Source: Thermoflexales bacterium (GTDB lineage Bacteria; Chloroflexota; Anaerolineae; Fen-1058). Taken from it: a stretch of 12,383 nucleotides of DNA. How positions within the stretch are numbered: the first letter of the stretch is position 1; the number at the start of each line of letters is the position of its first letter. Shown here in pieces: positions 1 to 8,470 of the stretch. A model generated the notes under the pieces. That model saw nothing but the letters and a program-made list of their open reading frames with translations. It made no database searches and had not been told where the DNA came from. The stretch is from contig JADGQE010000071.1 in the NCBI GenBank assembly GCA_017882055.1, positions 1 to 12,383 on the forward strand. The letters are read 5' to 3'. The position numbers were made by a program, and so were the translations under genes.

Positions 1-1721
1 ATGAAGACCAGCCGCCGCCGAAAAGCATCCTGTCGCGCGATCTCATAGACCTGCCGGATCATTTCCTTGCCGGGATCATCCCGCGGGTGGGCCTTGCCTG
101 CAAACACGATCTGCACCGGCCGATTGGGATTGTTGAGGATACGCAGCAATCGATCGGGGTCACGCAAAATCAGAGTGGCGCGCTTGTACGTGGCGAAGCG
201 GCGTCCAAACCCGATCGTCAATGCCTCAGGATCCAAAACCTCATCAGCGATCCGCAGCGCCGCCTGTGAAGCGCCGCGCTGCACCAGTTGATTGAGCAGT
301 CGGCGTCGGCAGAAGGCCACCAGTCGTTCGCGGCGTCGCTCGTGAGTGCGCCACAGTTCTTCAGCTGAGATGTGGTCGGCTCGCTGCCAGATCGTCTGGT
401 CAGCTACGTCTTCGCGCCAGCGCGGCCCCAGATAACGATCGTATAGATCCTTCATCTCGCGCGAGAGCCACGATTGGAAGTGAACGCCATTCGTCACGTG
501 CGTGATGGGCACTTCGTCTTCAGGCACACGCGGCCACAAACCCTGCCACATGCGCCGACTGACCTGCGCATGCAGCCGGCTGACCCCGTTGCTGTGATTG
601 GCCATGCGCAGCGCCAGGGTCGTCATGCAGAAAGGCTCGCTATCGTTGTTGGGGTCTTGTCGCCCCAGTGCCAGAAAATCCCGGCGTGAAAGGCCCAGCG
701 CGCGGGCATAATCACCCAGATAACGATCCATCAGGTCCGGCGAAAAATAGTCGTGACCCGCGGGCACCGCTGTATGGGTCGTGAAGACCAGTTCGGCCGA
801 GGCGACGTTGCGGGCTTCCTCAAAAGACAATCCGCGCGTCTCCATCAAGCGGCGAGTGCGTTCCAGCGCCAGGAAGGCCGAGTGTCCTTCATTCATGTGA
901 TAGACAGGCGGATCAAGTTCCAGCGCTTCCAGCGCGCGGAAGCCGCCGATGCCCAAAACGATTTCCTGTTTGAGGCGCAGCTCACGATCGCCGCCATACA
1001 ACTGATCGGTGATGTCACGATCTTCAGGCCGTTGATTGTCCGGGATGTTCGTGTCCAACAAGTAGAGCGGCACACGACCCACCTGCGCGCGCCAGATCTG
1101 CGCCGTGATCGATCGGCCCGGATGAGGGATCGAGACAGTGAGCGGCGCGCCGGCCGCGCTGCGCTCAAGCGTGAGCGGCAGACTATGAAAGTCGTTATCC
1201 TTATAGGCTTCTTGCTGCCGACCGGCGTCGTTGAGATATTGCTGCAAATAGCCCTGCTGATAAAGCAGCCCAACACCGATCAGCGGCACCCCCAGGTCAC
1301 TGGCCGATTTGAGATGGTCGCCGGCCAGCACGCCCAGCCCGCCCGCAAAGATCGACAGGCATTCGGTGATGCCGAACTCAGCCGAGAAGTAGGCCACGAG
1401 CGCCGAGGCTGCCACGCCATACGTGCGGTGGAACCAGGTTGCCTCGCTGGCCTGGTAAACATCCAGATCGCGGGCAACTCGTTCCAAATGAGCGAGGAAG
1501 CCCTCGTCGGCAGCTGCGGCTTCGAGCTTCGCCTGCTCGATCGTGCCCAGCATCAAAACGGGATTGTGCCCGGTGGTTTCCCACAGGTCCGTATCCAGCC
1601 GCCGAAAGAGCTCGATGGTGTCATGATCCCAGGCCCAATGCAAGTTATAGGCCAGCGCCCGCACTCGTTCGATGGGCGCAGGCAGAGCCGGAATAGCGAT
1701 GAAAGTGCGGATGGGTTTCAT
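1..1721 (-). CDS. glgP: Alpha-glucan (glycogen) phosphorylase, 3' end cut by window edge
   Basis: The enzyme releases glucose-1-phosphate from glycogen or maltodextrin in the cytoplasm, using pyridoxal phosphate. About 573 codons are open from ATG 1721 to the window edge without a stop. Residues 10-60 (NLHWAWDHDTIELFRRLD and LWETTGHNPV) match the DUF3417 N-terminal domain of the actinobacterial/chloroflexal phosphorylase type (TIGR02094 family). Further family motifs follow: AYFSAEFGITECLSIFAGGL near 115, HMNEGHSAFL near 277, THTAVPAGHDYFSPDL near 317, VTNGVHFQSW near 409 and FGRRFATYKRATL near 505. The part carrying the PLP lysine lies beyond position 1 and cannot be checked. The start is supported by the site AGAGGAG about 9 nt upstream. 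No frameshift is seen. The gene is 164 bp downstream of the sensor kinase on the same strand, so the two could be cotranscribed, though the gap is large enough for a separate promoter. Confidence 0.93.
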   Translation of the reverse strand, partial: MKPIRTFIAIPALPAPIERVRALAYNLHWAWDHDTIELFRRLDTDLWETTGHNPVLMLGTIEQAKLEAAAADEGFLAHLERVARDLDVYQASEATWFHRTYGVAASALVAYFSAEFGITECLSIFAGGLGVLAGDHLKSASDLGVPLIGVGLLYQQGYLQQYLNDAGRQQEAYKDNDFHSLPLTLERSAAGAPLTVSIPHPGRSITAQIWRAQVGRVPLYLLDTNIPDNQRPEDRDITDQLYGGDRELRLKQEIVLGIGGFRALEALELDPPVYHMNEGHSAFLALERTRRLMETRGLSFEEARNVASAELVFTTHTAVPAGHDYFSPDLMDRYLGDYARALGLSRRDFLALGRQDPNNDSEPFCMTTLALRMANHSNGVSRLHAQVSRRMWQGLWPRVPEDEVPITHVTNGVHFQSWLSREMKDLYDRYLGPRWREDVADQTIWQRADHISAEELWRTHERRRERLVAFCRRRLLNQLVQRGASQAALRIADEVLDPEALTIGFGRRFATYKRATLILRDPDRLLRILNNPNRPVQIVFAGKAHPRDDPGKEMIRQVYEIARQDAFRRRLVF

Positions 1722-1786
1722 GTCGACTGATCTCCTCTTTGATGGAAGGTGGTTCGATAGCCCATATTGTTCGGTGGCACGCAACA

Positions 1787-1804
1787 GGCGTCAGCTGACA
1801 CGCC
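1787..1804. promoter_or_regulatory. Near-palindrome upstream of glgP (possible operator)
   Basis: A 10-bp perfect palindrome, GTCAGCTGAC (1790-1799), is flanked by GGC and ACGCC, giving a near-perfect 18-bp dyad about 70 bp upstream of the glgP start. Its position in the only gap before glgP makes it a candidate protein-binding site. No known operator is recognised and no clear -10/-35 pair was found beside it. Confidence 0.2.
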
Positions 1805-1885
1805 GATTCGCATCATCCGATGTTGAGTGTAGCATATTTGTTGGCACTACTTTCGTCCCTTAGCCTTAAACCTTTATCTTTGGTA

Positions 1886-4219
1886 TCATGCCGCAGGTAA
1901 AGTGAAGCTAAAGATGCTGCCTTCGCCCGGCACACCGCTGCTCTGCACACCGACTTCCCCGCCCAATTTCTCGACGATGCGCTTGACGATCGACAGTCCC
2001 AGACCGTGCCCGCGGCCACGTGCACCAGAAACCTGATAAAACAGCGTGAAGAGATCGGCCTGATCGGCCGGCGCAATGCCGACGCCGTTGTCGCGAATCC
2101 AGAAGCGTGCCATGCCATTTGATAGTGATTCACCCCCCAGCTCGATACACGCCGGTCGGCCGGCATGTTTGAGCGCATTGCTCAGATAGTTGAACCAAAC
2201 CTCTTCAACCCAGGGGGCATAGCCCAACGCCAGCGGCCATGCCGCCGGCAATCTGATCCCGGCCTGGTCATCGATCAGCTGCACCACGCGCTGCCGGGCC
2301 TCGGTGATGATGGCCGCCATGTCAAGCGGCTCAACCGCCATGTCTTTCCGGCGCACCTCCGACAAGAGCAGCAGATCGTCCGTGATACTGTTGATTTTGT
2401 AGCCGCTTTTTAAGATGATCGACAGTGCCGTACGCGCGAACTCGGGCGTGGCCACATCTTCTGCCAGATCCTCGGCGTAACCGACGATGAGCTGCAGCGG
2501 GTTCTTGATATCGTGCGCCACGGAGTGAGCAAAGGCGTCCAGTTCCGTGTTGCGCGCCTGAAGTTCGGCGTTGAATTGGCGGAGACGTTCTTCGGCGCGT
2601 TTGCGTTCGGTAATATCACCGACAAAGATCCGGATCGATCCGATGCCACGCGCCAGATAGATGCGCTCCTCAAAAGTCGCACCGTTGATCTCGACCTCCC
2701 GATACACTTGCGGCATCTGCTGTTGTTTCAAATCACAGATAATATCCGGCATGTCAGGCGGGAGGAACAGGCGGGCATCCGGTTCAACTCCGAGCCGCTG
2801 CAACGTCGCCAGCGTTCCAGGATTATAGAAGATGACCGCGCCGTTCGTATCCACTTCCAGCACCGGATTGGGATTCAATTGTGGGAACGAGGAGAGGTGT
2901 CTAATCTCCAGCTCGGCCTGACGCCGCTCGGTGATGTCGATGCCCGTGGCGACGATGTGCTCGATTGTCTCGTCGGCGCCGGTCAGGGCCGTATTCGACC
3001 AGGCAATCAACCGCCGCCGACCCTCCTTGGTCACCCAGTAGTTTTCAAAGTCGAGCGGAAAGTCGCCGGTGCGCAGCTTCTCAAATACGGCTTTCACCGG
3101 CTCGGTCTCTTCCGGGATGAGAAACAGATCCCAGAAGCAACGACCCTTGACTTCGTCGAACGTGTAACCGGTCGTGCGTTCACAGGCCCGGTTAAAGCGG
3201 ACGATGCGGCCTTCGCGATCGAGCACGACCACCAAAGCGCCCAGGGTGTCGAGCACGGCGGATACAAAAGCGCGCTCACGCTGTAGATCTTCCTCGGCCC
3301 GCAGACGCTTCGTCACATCGTGAACGATCGAATACAAATATTTCTTGCCGCGCAGCTTGATCGGCCCGCTATAGACCTCGACATCACGCAGCTCCCCATT
3401 GGCCAGACGATGGCGGAAATAAAAATGCTGGCGGCGGGCCAACCGTGCGCGCTGCATCTCTTGAAAGATGTGATCGGGCGAGGCGATATTGATGTCCATG
3501 ACCTTTTTGGCCAGCAGCTCTTCCCGGCTGTAGCCGTAGAAATGACAGGCCGCCGGGTTAGCGTCCACCAATTCGCCCGTGTCCGGATCGATCAGGAACA
3601 TGATCGCGTGATTATTTTCGAACAGGCTGCTGTAGCGCTCCTCGCTTTCGCGCAATGCCTCTTCGGCTCGCTTGCGCGCGGTGTTGTCGCGGATCAGCCA
3701 GCGCAACCCAGTCAGCCGGCCCTCGCCATCGCGCACGGCCGCCACCGTGATCAGCGCCGGGAAAGCCGGGCCGTTAAGCGGCCGCAGCTGCAATTCCCAG
3801 TCCTGCACCCGATCGACACTGCCCCAGTACAAGCGGTTCAACTGGCGATGGATGGTCTGGCGGTAGATTTGCGCATCGGCCGCCAGCTCGGCGACCGGCA
3901 TATTCACTAACGCCTCCTGCGCCCGATTGAATATGACTGCCGCAGACTGGTTGGCCTCCTGAATGATCCCTTTGCCATCCGTCACCAAATACCCATCCGG
4001 CGCGAAATCAAATAGATCGCGATAGCGCTGGCGATCAGTTTCGGCGGCCGCGCGCGCAGCAGTCAATTCCACATTCTGCCGCCGCAGCTCCTCTTTGGCC
4101 CCCATCCATTCTTGCGAGGTCGCCCACGAACCTTGCGGCGTTTCGGGCATTGCTTCGGCTGAGTCAGCCGGTTCCTGGTACCGACTCTGAAGTTCATTTG
4201 ATCTTTCGTCCTTTGTCAT
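1886..4219 (-). CDS. Cytoplasmic sensor histidine kinase with four PAS domains
   Basis: This 777-residue two-component sensor kinase is predicted to autophosphorylate on histidine and pass the phosphate to a response regulator not present in the window. A charged coiled segment (about 40-66) leads into four PAS-like sensor domains at roughly 66-183, 195-305, 317-433 and 443-538. Each is followed by a linker of the DITERKRAEE type (RDNTARKRAEEAL, HDVTKRLRAEEDL, IDITERRQAELEI, GDITERKRAEERL). The kinase core follows: H-box SVAHDIKNPL with the likely phosphorylated His569, N-box NYLSNALKHAG near 677, G1 box DNGVGI at 710-715, F-box LFTLFYQ and G2 box GHGLGLSIVKRIVE near 737. No transmembrane segment, signal peptide or receiver domain is seen, so it should sense an intracellular cue. 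The ATG at 4219 has GGAG 5 nt upstream. The terminator-like hairpin at 4271-4308 suggests it has its own promoter. The ligand of each PAS is unknown. Confidence 0.9.
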   Translation of the reverse strand: MTKDERSNELQSRYQEPADSAEAMPETPQGSWATSQEWMGAKEELRRQNVELTAARAAAETDRQRYRDLFDFAPDGYLVTDGKGIIQEANQSAAVIFNRAQEALVNMPVAELAADAQIYRQTIHRQLNRLYWGSVDRVQDWELQLRPLNGPAFPALITVAAVRDGEGRLTGLRWLIRDNTARKRAEEALRESEERYSSLFENNHAIMFLIDPDTGELVDANPAACHFYGYSREELLAKKVMDINIASPDHIFQEMQRARLARRQHFYFRHRLANGELRDVEVYSGPIKLRGKKYLYSIVHDVTKRLRAEEDLQRERAFVSAVLDTLGALVVVLDREGRIVRFNRACERTTGYTFDEVKGRCFWDLFLIPEETEPVKAVFEKLRTGDFPLDFENYWVTKEGRRRLIAWSNTALTGADETIEHIVATGIDITERRQAELEIRHLSSFPQLNPNPVLEVDTNGAVIFYNPGTLATLQRLGVEPDARLFLPPDMPDIICDLKQQQMPQVYREVEINGATFEERIYLARGIGSIRIFVGDITERKRAEERLRQFNAELQARNTELDAFAHSVAHDIKNPLQLIVGYAEDLAEDVATPEFARTALSIILKSGYKINSITDDLLLLSEVRRKDMAVEPLDMAAIITEARQRVVQLIDDQAGIRLPAAWPLALGYAPWVEEVWFNYLSNALKHAGRPACIELGGESLSNGMARFWIRDNGVGIAPADQADLFTLFYQVSGARGRGHGLGLSIVKRIVEKLGGEVGVQSSGVPGEGSIFSFTLPAA

Positions 4220-4270
4220 AAGCGCTCCGCCGTCTTCATCTACCTAATGCCCGCCTTTGTCAGCCAGTAT

Positions 4271-4308
4271 AAAAACGGGCCACTCGCACGATGTTCACGC
4301 AAGTGGCC
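4271..4308 (-). terminator. Rho-independent terminator of the molybdenum hydroxylase operon
   Basis: Read on the minus strand, GGGCCACT and AGTGGCCC form an 8-bp GC-rich perfect stem (4278-4285 with 4302-4309) around a 17-nt loop. It is followed directly by GTTTTTATA. An outer pair, CCAGT 4264-4268 with ACTGG 4312-4316, encloses both the stem and the T-run. The site is about 150 bp after the stop of the Fe-S/Mo subunit and before the kinase start, so it should end the operon transcript. Confidence 0.65.
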
Positions 4309-4455
4309 CAGACTGGAGGTACTGAGACTTCACCCGATGATGAACGCCGGCGAATTGTCGATACCCCCGCATCGCTAATCTTCTATGCGTCTATTTTGAT
4401 ATGAAATCAAATCCTTGTCAACAACCCATTGGTACGCTAACTCCCGACCGGTTCT

Positions 4456-7254
4456 TCAATCCACGCTCTTCGCGCCGCTCTTCATGGCCCGCAGCAGCGT
4501 ATCCTGATCGACCGGCAAGCGTCGCACGCGCACGCCGACTGCGTGGTAGATCGCGTTAGTGATCGCCGGTGTAATCGGGATACTGCTGATCTCCCCCACG
4601 CCCTTCGCGCCGAACGGCCCGGCCGAGGCTTCGTGCTCGACAATGAAGGATTTGATCTCGGGCATATGCTTGATGCTCGGCATCTTGTAGCGGGCCAGCC
4701 ACTGCACGTAAGGCACGCCTTTTTCATGTGGGAACTCTTCGGTTAGCGCGTTGCCGAGGCCCATCACGATGCCGCCTTCAATCTGGCCTTCCAGCGCCAA
4801 CGGATTGATCGCGCGGCCGATATCGTGCGCTGCAACTACTTTCAACACTTTCACTTCACCGGTATCCGTATCGACTTCAACCAGCGCGGCGTGAGCGGCA
4901 TACGAGAACGCAAAGTGCATATCGCCATGCTTACCGTCTGCGGTAAGCACGCCAAGCGGCTGCGTCCTGGGCGCTTCGTATTCGTAAACTAACTTCGTCG
5001 ATCGACCCTCGGCCTGCATCCATTCGACCACCTGCGCAAATGAGGCTGATTTGCCGTTATGGTAGCCGTCGTTGCTACCATCACATTCGATCAAACCGTT
5101 GCGGAACTTCAACGACTCAGGCGGCACATCCAAACGCTCCGCTGCCACGCGCGACATCACTTCGCGCATTTGAAGCGCAGCATGACGCGCCGCATTGCCA
5201 CTGACAAAAGTTTGACGCGAAGCCGTGGTCGGTCCGCCGTTTGGCGTTCGATCGGTATCGCTCAGCAACACGCTGACTTGTTCCAGGGCCAGGCCCAATT
5301 CCTCGGCCACGACTGCGGCCAACACGCCCGGCAGCCCCTGCCCGATCTCGGCTGATGACGTGCGAATCTCGGTCAAGCCCGTTGGGTATACTTCGATCTC
5401 GGCGCCCGCGCAATCATCCGCGCCGCCGCCCAGGCCGGTGTTCTTATAACCCACCGCGAGACCCCAGGCGCGTTTCTTATTAGGCGACAGCGGTTCATCG
5501 GGCGTCTTCATCTCCGGCACAATTTTCTCAATGCACTCCAGCAGGCCGACGCTTTCGCGCAGCACCTGCCCGGTGTTCGTCGTCGATCCCACTCGCAGCG
5601 CGTTCAACTTGCGCAGTTCGATCGCATCGACGCCCAACTGTTCGGCGAGCTCATCGATCGTCATCTCGACGGCGTAACACGCTTGCGTCACACCGAAGCC
5701 ACGAAAAGCGCCGGCGGGCACGTTGTTGGTGTACATCGCAAAACAATCGGACCTGGCATTGGGCACATCATACGGACCGTTGGCGTGCGTCGTCGCGCGC
5801 GTCAACACCTTCTCGCCCAACGATGCATACGCGCCCGTATCGCCATACAGCTCGGCTTTCGCAGCGACAAGCCGGCCGTCTTTCTTCGCGCCCAGTTTAA
5901 CTTTGATGGAAGTGGCATGTCGCTTAGGGTGAACGATCAGCGATTCGTGGCGCGTGTACAACATCTTCACGGGGCGGCCAGTCGCCTTCGCTAACAGGGC
6001 CACGTGAATCTGGCCCATGATGTCTTCCTTGCCGCCAAACCCGCCGCCGATCAGTGGACCAATGATGCGCACTTGATCGAATGGCACATTCATCGCCGCC
6101 GCCACTTGATCGCGATCCTGATAGGCGATTTGCGAACCGACATAGATTTCGTAGCGGCCATCGTCGGTGATGCGCCCGATCGAGCACTCCGGCTCCAGAA
6201 AAGCGTGCTCGGTGCAAGCCGTGTGATAGGTGCGCTCGATCACGACATCGGATTCGGCGAAGCCCTGCTCCACGTCGCCTTTAGCCACTTTGATATGCTT
6301 CAACAAGTTGCCACTCGCATGAACTTGCGGCGCATCGGCTTGATGTGCGAACTCCGGCGTATCGACGACGGGCAGCGGTTCATATTCGACTTCGATCAAC
6401 TTCAGCGCCGTCCTGGCAATATCGATCGTATCGGCTGCAACGATCGCCACCGCATCGCCCACGTAGCGGACTTTGTCGCCTGCGGCGCACAGCACCGGCC
6501 AATCCTCGATGACCAGGCCATGATTCTTACTTCCAGGCACATCGGCGTGCGTCAACACGGCCTGCACACCCGGCAACGCCTTAGCTTTTCCCGTATCGAT
6601 CTTCTTGATCAGCGCGTGCGGGATCATCGCGCGCAGTGTCGCACCGAACAACATATCGGGGAAGGAAATATCGTCGGTGTAAATGGCCGCGCCCGTGACT
6701 TTCGCGACGGCATCCGCTCGCGGCAGCGCCTCGCCGACGACGTTGTAACCGTGTTTGGTCTCAGGCAAGTATTCATCGACCGCAACGGTTTGTCCGTTGG
6801 CCGCTTTGATCGCGTTCTTGACGCTCACGTAACCCGTACACCGGCAATAAGTATCCTTGAGCGCGATCTTGATCTCTTCGTCAGTGACCGGTTCACCCTG
6901 CTTTTGATCGAGCAGCGCCTTCGATTGCATGATCAAGCCTGGCGTGCAAAAGCCGCACTGCACGGCGCCGAATTTGATGAAATTTTCTTGCAGCGGGTGC
7001 AACTGACGACTCGTTGCGGCCAAGCCCTCAATCGTTTCAACATGGTGGCCCTGTGCTTTGAGCGCCGGATAGATGCACGAATCGATCGACTGGCCGTCGA
7101 CGATGACGGTGCAGATGCCGCACTCGGCTTCATTGCAACCGACTTTCGTACCTGTCAGTCCCAGGCGATAACGCAGCACTTCGGCCAGGAATTCATTCGG
7201 CTGGACCTCAACCGATATGGGGTTTCCATTAAGCGTGAAATCTAAAGTTGGCAT
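4456..7254 (-). CDS. Xanthine dehydrogenase family hydroxylase, fused [2Fe-2S] and molybdopterin subunit
   Basis: This 932-residue chain hydroxylates a carbon of a heteroaromatic or related substrate with water, at a molybdopterin centre, and passes electrons through two [2Fe-2S] clusters to the FAD subunit. From the chosen Met, a plant-type ferredoxin domain has Cys40, 45, 48 and 60. A second cluster domain has Cys100, 103, 137 and 139 (QCGFC and YCRCTGY). The molybdopterin domains run from about 170 to the end, with GGGFGGKED (Glu410), AFRGFG (Arg518), EIGQG near 639 and KGVGE (Glu888, the expected catalytic base). Glu410 and Arg518 correspond to bovine XDH Glu802 and Arg880, which bind purines and are replaced in aldehyde oxidases. 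A purine-type substrate is therefore favoured but not proved. The architecture resembles E. coli XdhD plus YgfM more than three-chain XdhABC. The start at 7254 is chosen over the ATG at 7263 because AAGGA lies 8 nt before 7254, whereas the upstream ATG overlaps that site. It is second in its operon. Confidence 0.9.
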   Translation of the reverse strand: MPTLDFTLNGNPISVEVQPNEFLAEVLRYRLGLTGTKVGCNEAECGICTVIVDGQSIDSCIYPALKAQGHHVETIEGLAATSRQLHPLQENFIKFGAVQCGFCTPGLIMQSKALLDQKQGEPVTDEEIKIALKDTYCRCTGYVSVKNAIKAANGQTVAVDEYLPETKHGYNVVGEALPRADAVAKVTGAAIYTDDISFPDMLFGATLRAMIPHALIKKIDTGKAKALPGVQAVLTHADVPGSKNHGLVIEDWPVLCAAGDKVRYVGDAVAIVAADTIDIARTALKLIEVEYEPLPVVDTPEFAHQADAPQVHASGNLLKHIKVAKGDVEQGFAESDVVIERTYHTACTEHAFLEPECSIGRITDDGRYEIYVGSQIAYQDRDQVAAAMNVPFDQVRIIGPLIGGGFGGKEDIMGQIHVALLAKATGRPVKMLYTRHESLIVHPKRHATSIKVKLGAKKDGRLVAAKAELYGDTGAYASLGEKVLTRATTHANGPYDVPNARSDCFAMYTNNVPAGAFRGFGVTQACYAVEMTIDELAEQLGVDAIELRKLNALRVGSTTNTGQVLRESVGLLECIEKIVPEMKTPDEPLSPNKKRAWGLAVGYKNTGLGGGADDCAGAEIEVYPTGLTEIRTSSAEIGQGLPGVLAAVVAEELGLALEQVSVLLSDTDRTPNGGPTTASRQTFVSGNAARHAALQMREVMSRVAAERLDVPPESLKFRNGLIECDGSNDGYHNGKSASFAQVVEWMQAEGRSTKLVYEYEAPRTQPLGVLTADGKHGDMHFAFSYAAHAALVEVDTDTGEVKVLKVVAAHDIGRAINPLALEGQIEGGIVMGLGNALTEEFPHEKGVPYVQWLARYKMPSIKHMPEIKSFIVEHEASAGPFGAKGVGEISSIPITPAITNAIYHAVGVRVRRLPVDQDTLLRAMKSGAKSVD

Positions 7255-7273
7255 GATAATCATCCTTGGCTAA

Positions 7274-7491
7274 AACAAATCGTGACTACTCAGTCTGCGT
7301 CACACCGCACTGCACGCAGTGGGTGCAAGTGTTGCGAGCGTTTTTTGCGAAGCAATCTTTGCGCTGATCAGCGAACGTTGCCGTCTGTGCCGGAGACTGC
7401 TGCCCATGCCCAGCGCTTTACGCTGGTGGGCCGCCAGGCGTCGTCGCAAACAACGCTCCTCGCAGTGACGGCTGAGTAGTAACAACAAATC
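7274..7491. mobile_element. 202-bp MITE-like element with 8-bp target duplication
   Basis: The element proper is 7282-7483. Its ends are GTGACTACTCAG (7282-7293) and CTGAGTAGTAAC (7472-7483), which are inverted repeats matching at 11 of 12 positions. Just inside, GTCAC 7299-7303 pairs with GTGAC 7465-7469. The flanks are identical: AACAAATC at 7274-7281 and again at 7484-7491, as expected of an 8-bp target-site duplication. No convincing ORF lies inside. The interior contains GAAGCAATCTTTGC and, on the other strand, TCACTGCGAGGAGCG, which resemble the dispersed GTCATTGCGAGGAGC / GAAGCAATCTC palindromes known from many bacterial genomes. It sits between the FAD and Fe-S/Mo genes of one operon. 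The family of the transposase that moved it is not identifiable. Confidence 0.72.
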
Positions 7492-7492
7492 T

Positions 7493-7563
7493 AACCACGG
7501 AGGGCACAGAGGACACGGAGAAAATCTTAGGAAGACCCGTGGTCTCCGTGCTCGCCGTGGTTT
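7493..7563. repeat. Palindromic intergenic repeat of the CCACGGAG type
   Basis: AACCACGGAGGGCACAGAGG begins at 7493 and continues with ACACGGAG to 7520. It is mirrored by CTCCGTGCTCGCCGTGGTTT at 7544-7563. The two arms form an imperfect hairpin about 70 bp long with internal repeats of CACGGAG. Similar CACGGAG/CTCCGTG intergenic repeats are widespread in environmental bacterial genomes. The right end overlaps the TAA stop (7562-7564) of the FAD subunit gene, so the repeat sits exactly at the gene's 3' end. Confidence 0.6.
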
Positions 7564-8470
7564 ATTCCACTTCATAGATATTTGGCGTCACCATGCCGCT
7601 CTTCGCCCGTTCGATCGCTTTGCTCAACGTCCTGCGCAACAACACCGGCAGCACCTCGCGGCGATATTCGGCCGTGGCACGATGCGGACTGGTGCGCGGC
7701 CGGCATTCACTCAAGAGTGGTTCAATGGCCGCTTCGATCGTAGCCGGGATCGCAGGTCTATCTTTCAAGAAGACTTCGGTTTGCCGGCAGCGGAACGGCG
7801 TGGGGGCAACCGGGGCAGCGGCAATCGCAGCCGCAGCAATGTGATCGGCGATCACGCGTACACAGACCGCCATGTTCATGATCGGCAGCGCCACACCCTG
7901 CGGACGCATAATGCGCGAAAAAGCCGTCGCGGCATGATTGCCTGTAGCTTTGAAGCGGATTGCCGTCAGCACTTCGCGCGTGCTGTCCACGGCCGATTGG
8001 CCCGGGCCGCGAAACAGCGAAGTGAACGGAATCCAGCGCCGCCCGTTAAACGACACCACTTCGACTTCGGCATCAAGCACGTTGAGCGCGGTCGAACCAT
8101 CGGCGGCCGGCAGGGCATGCGCGACGTTGCCGGCGAGCGTGGCGACATTGCGCACTTGCGGCCCGCCCACGACATACGATGCTTCGACTAAACAAGTGGC
8201 TTTCTGGTGCAGCAGTTCACTCGTGACGATCTGAGCATGCGTCACGCCGCAGCCAATGATGACGTAATCCGCGTCTTGACGGATTTCAGTCAGGCCGGCG
8301 ATACGCGTCACATCCACCAGAGCTTCAACCGGCTGCTCGTGGCCCTGCTGCAGATCGAGGATCAGATCGGTTCCGCCCGCCACCACGCGCGCGCGGCCGG
8401 CGTACTTCGCCAGCAGTGCGACTGCTTCATCGACTGAAGTCGGCAAGTGATACTCGTTCCAGAGTGGCAT
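7562..8470 (-). CDS. FAD-binding subunit of xanthine dehydrogenase family hydroxylase (CoxM/XdhB type)
   Basis: This FAD subunit accepts electrons from the [2Fe-2S] clusters of the partner chain and passes them to NAD or another acceptor. The open frame reaches 8569, but the Met at 8470 is chosen. There the protein begins MPLWNEYHLPTSVDEAVALL, the usual N-terminus of this family, and AGGGG lies 10 nt upstream; the extra 33 residues look non-conserved. The resulting 302 residues fit the family length of about 280-300. The first FAD loop is VVAGGTDLIL near residue 31, and the second is RNVATLAGNVAHALPAADG near 107-125. The C-terminal CO-dehydrogenase flavoprotein domain follows from about 190. 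It is the first gene of the operon with the Fe-S/Mo chain, 307 bp upstream of it. Most of that gap is inserted repeat DNA. No XdhC/CoxF-type maturation gene is in the window. Confidence 0.88.
   Translation of the reverse strand: MPLWNEYHLPTSVDEAVALLAKYAGRARVVAGGTDLILDLQQGHEQPVEALVDVTRIAGLTEIRQDADYVIIGCGVTHAQIVTSELLHQKATCLVEASYVVGGPQVRNVATLAGNVAHALPAADGSTALNVLDAEVEVVSFNGRRWIPFTSLFRGPGQSAVDSTREVLTAIRFKATGNHAATAFSRIMRPQGVALPIMNMAVCVRVIADHIAAAAIAAAPVAPTPFRCRQTEVFLKDRPAIPATIEAAIEPLLSECRPRTSPHRATAEYRREVLPVLLRRTLSKAIERAKSGMVTPNIYEVE

Noticed and set aside
753..1730. 325-codon plus-strand frame
   Set aside because: It lies entirely antisense to the phosphorylase, which shows family motifs throughout; the frame is a GC-codon shadow.
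2513..3910. Plus-strand frames of 257 and 196 codons
   Set aside because: Both are antisense to the PAS kinase and show no family features.
4396..4412. TTTGAT/ATCAAA dyad downstream of the Fe-S/Mo gene
   Set aside because: A 6-bp AT-rich stem without a T-run is weaker than the clear terminator at 4271-4308.
6004..7245. 413-codon plus-strand frame
   Set aside because: It is antisense to the Fe-S/Mo subunit, whose cysteine and molybdopterin motifs are unambiguous; its translation is low-complexity R/D/H-rich shadow sequence.
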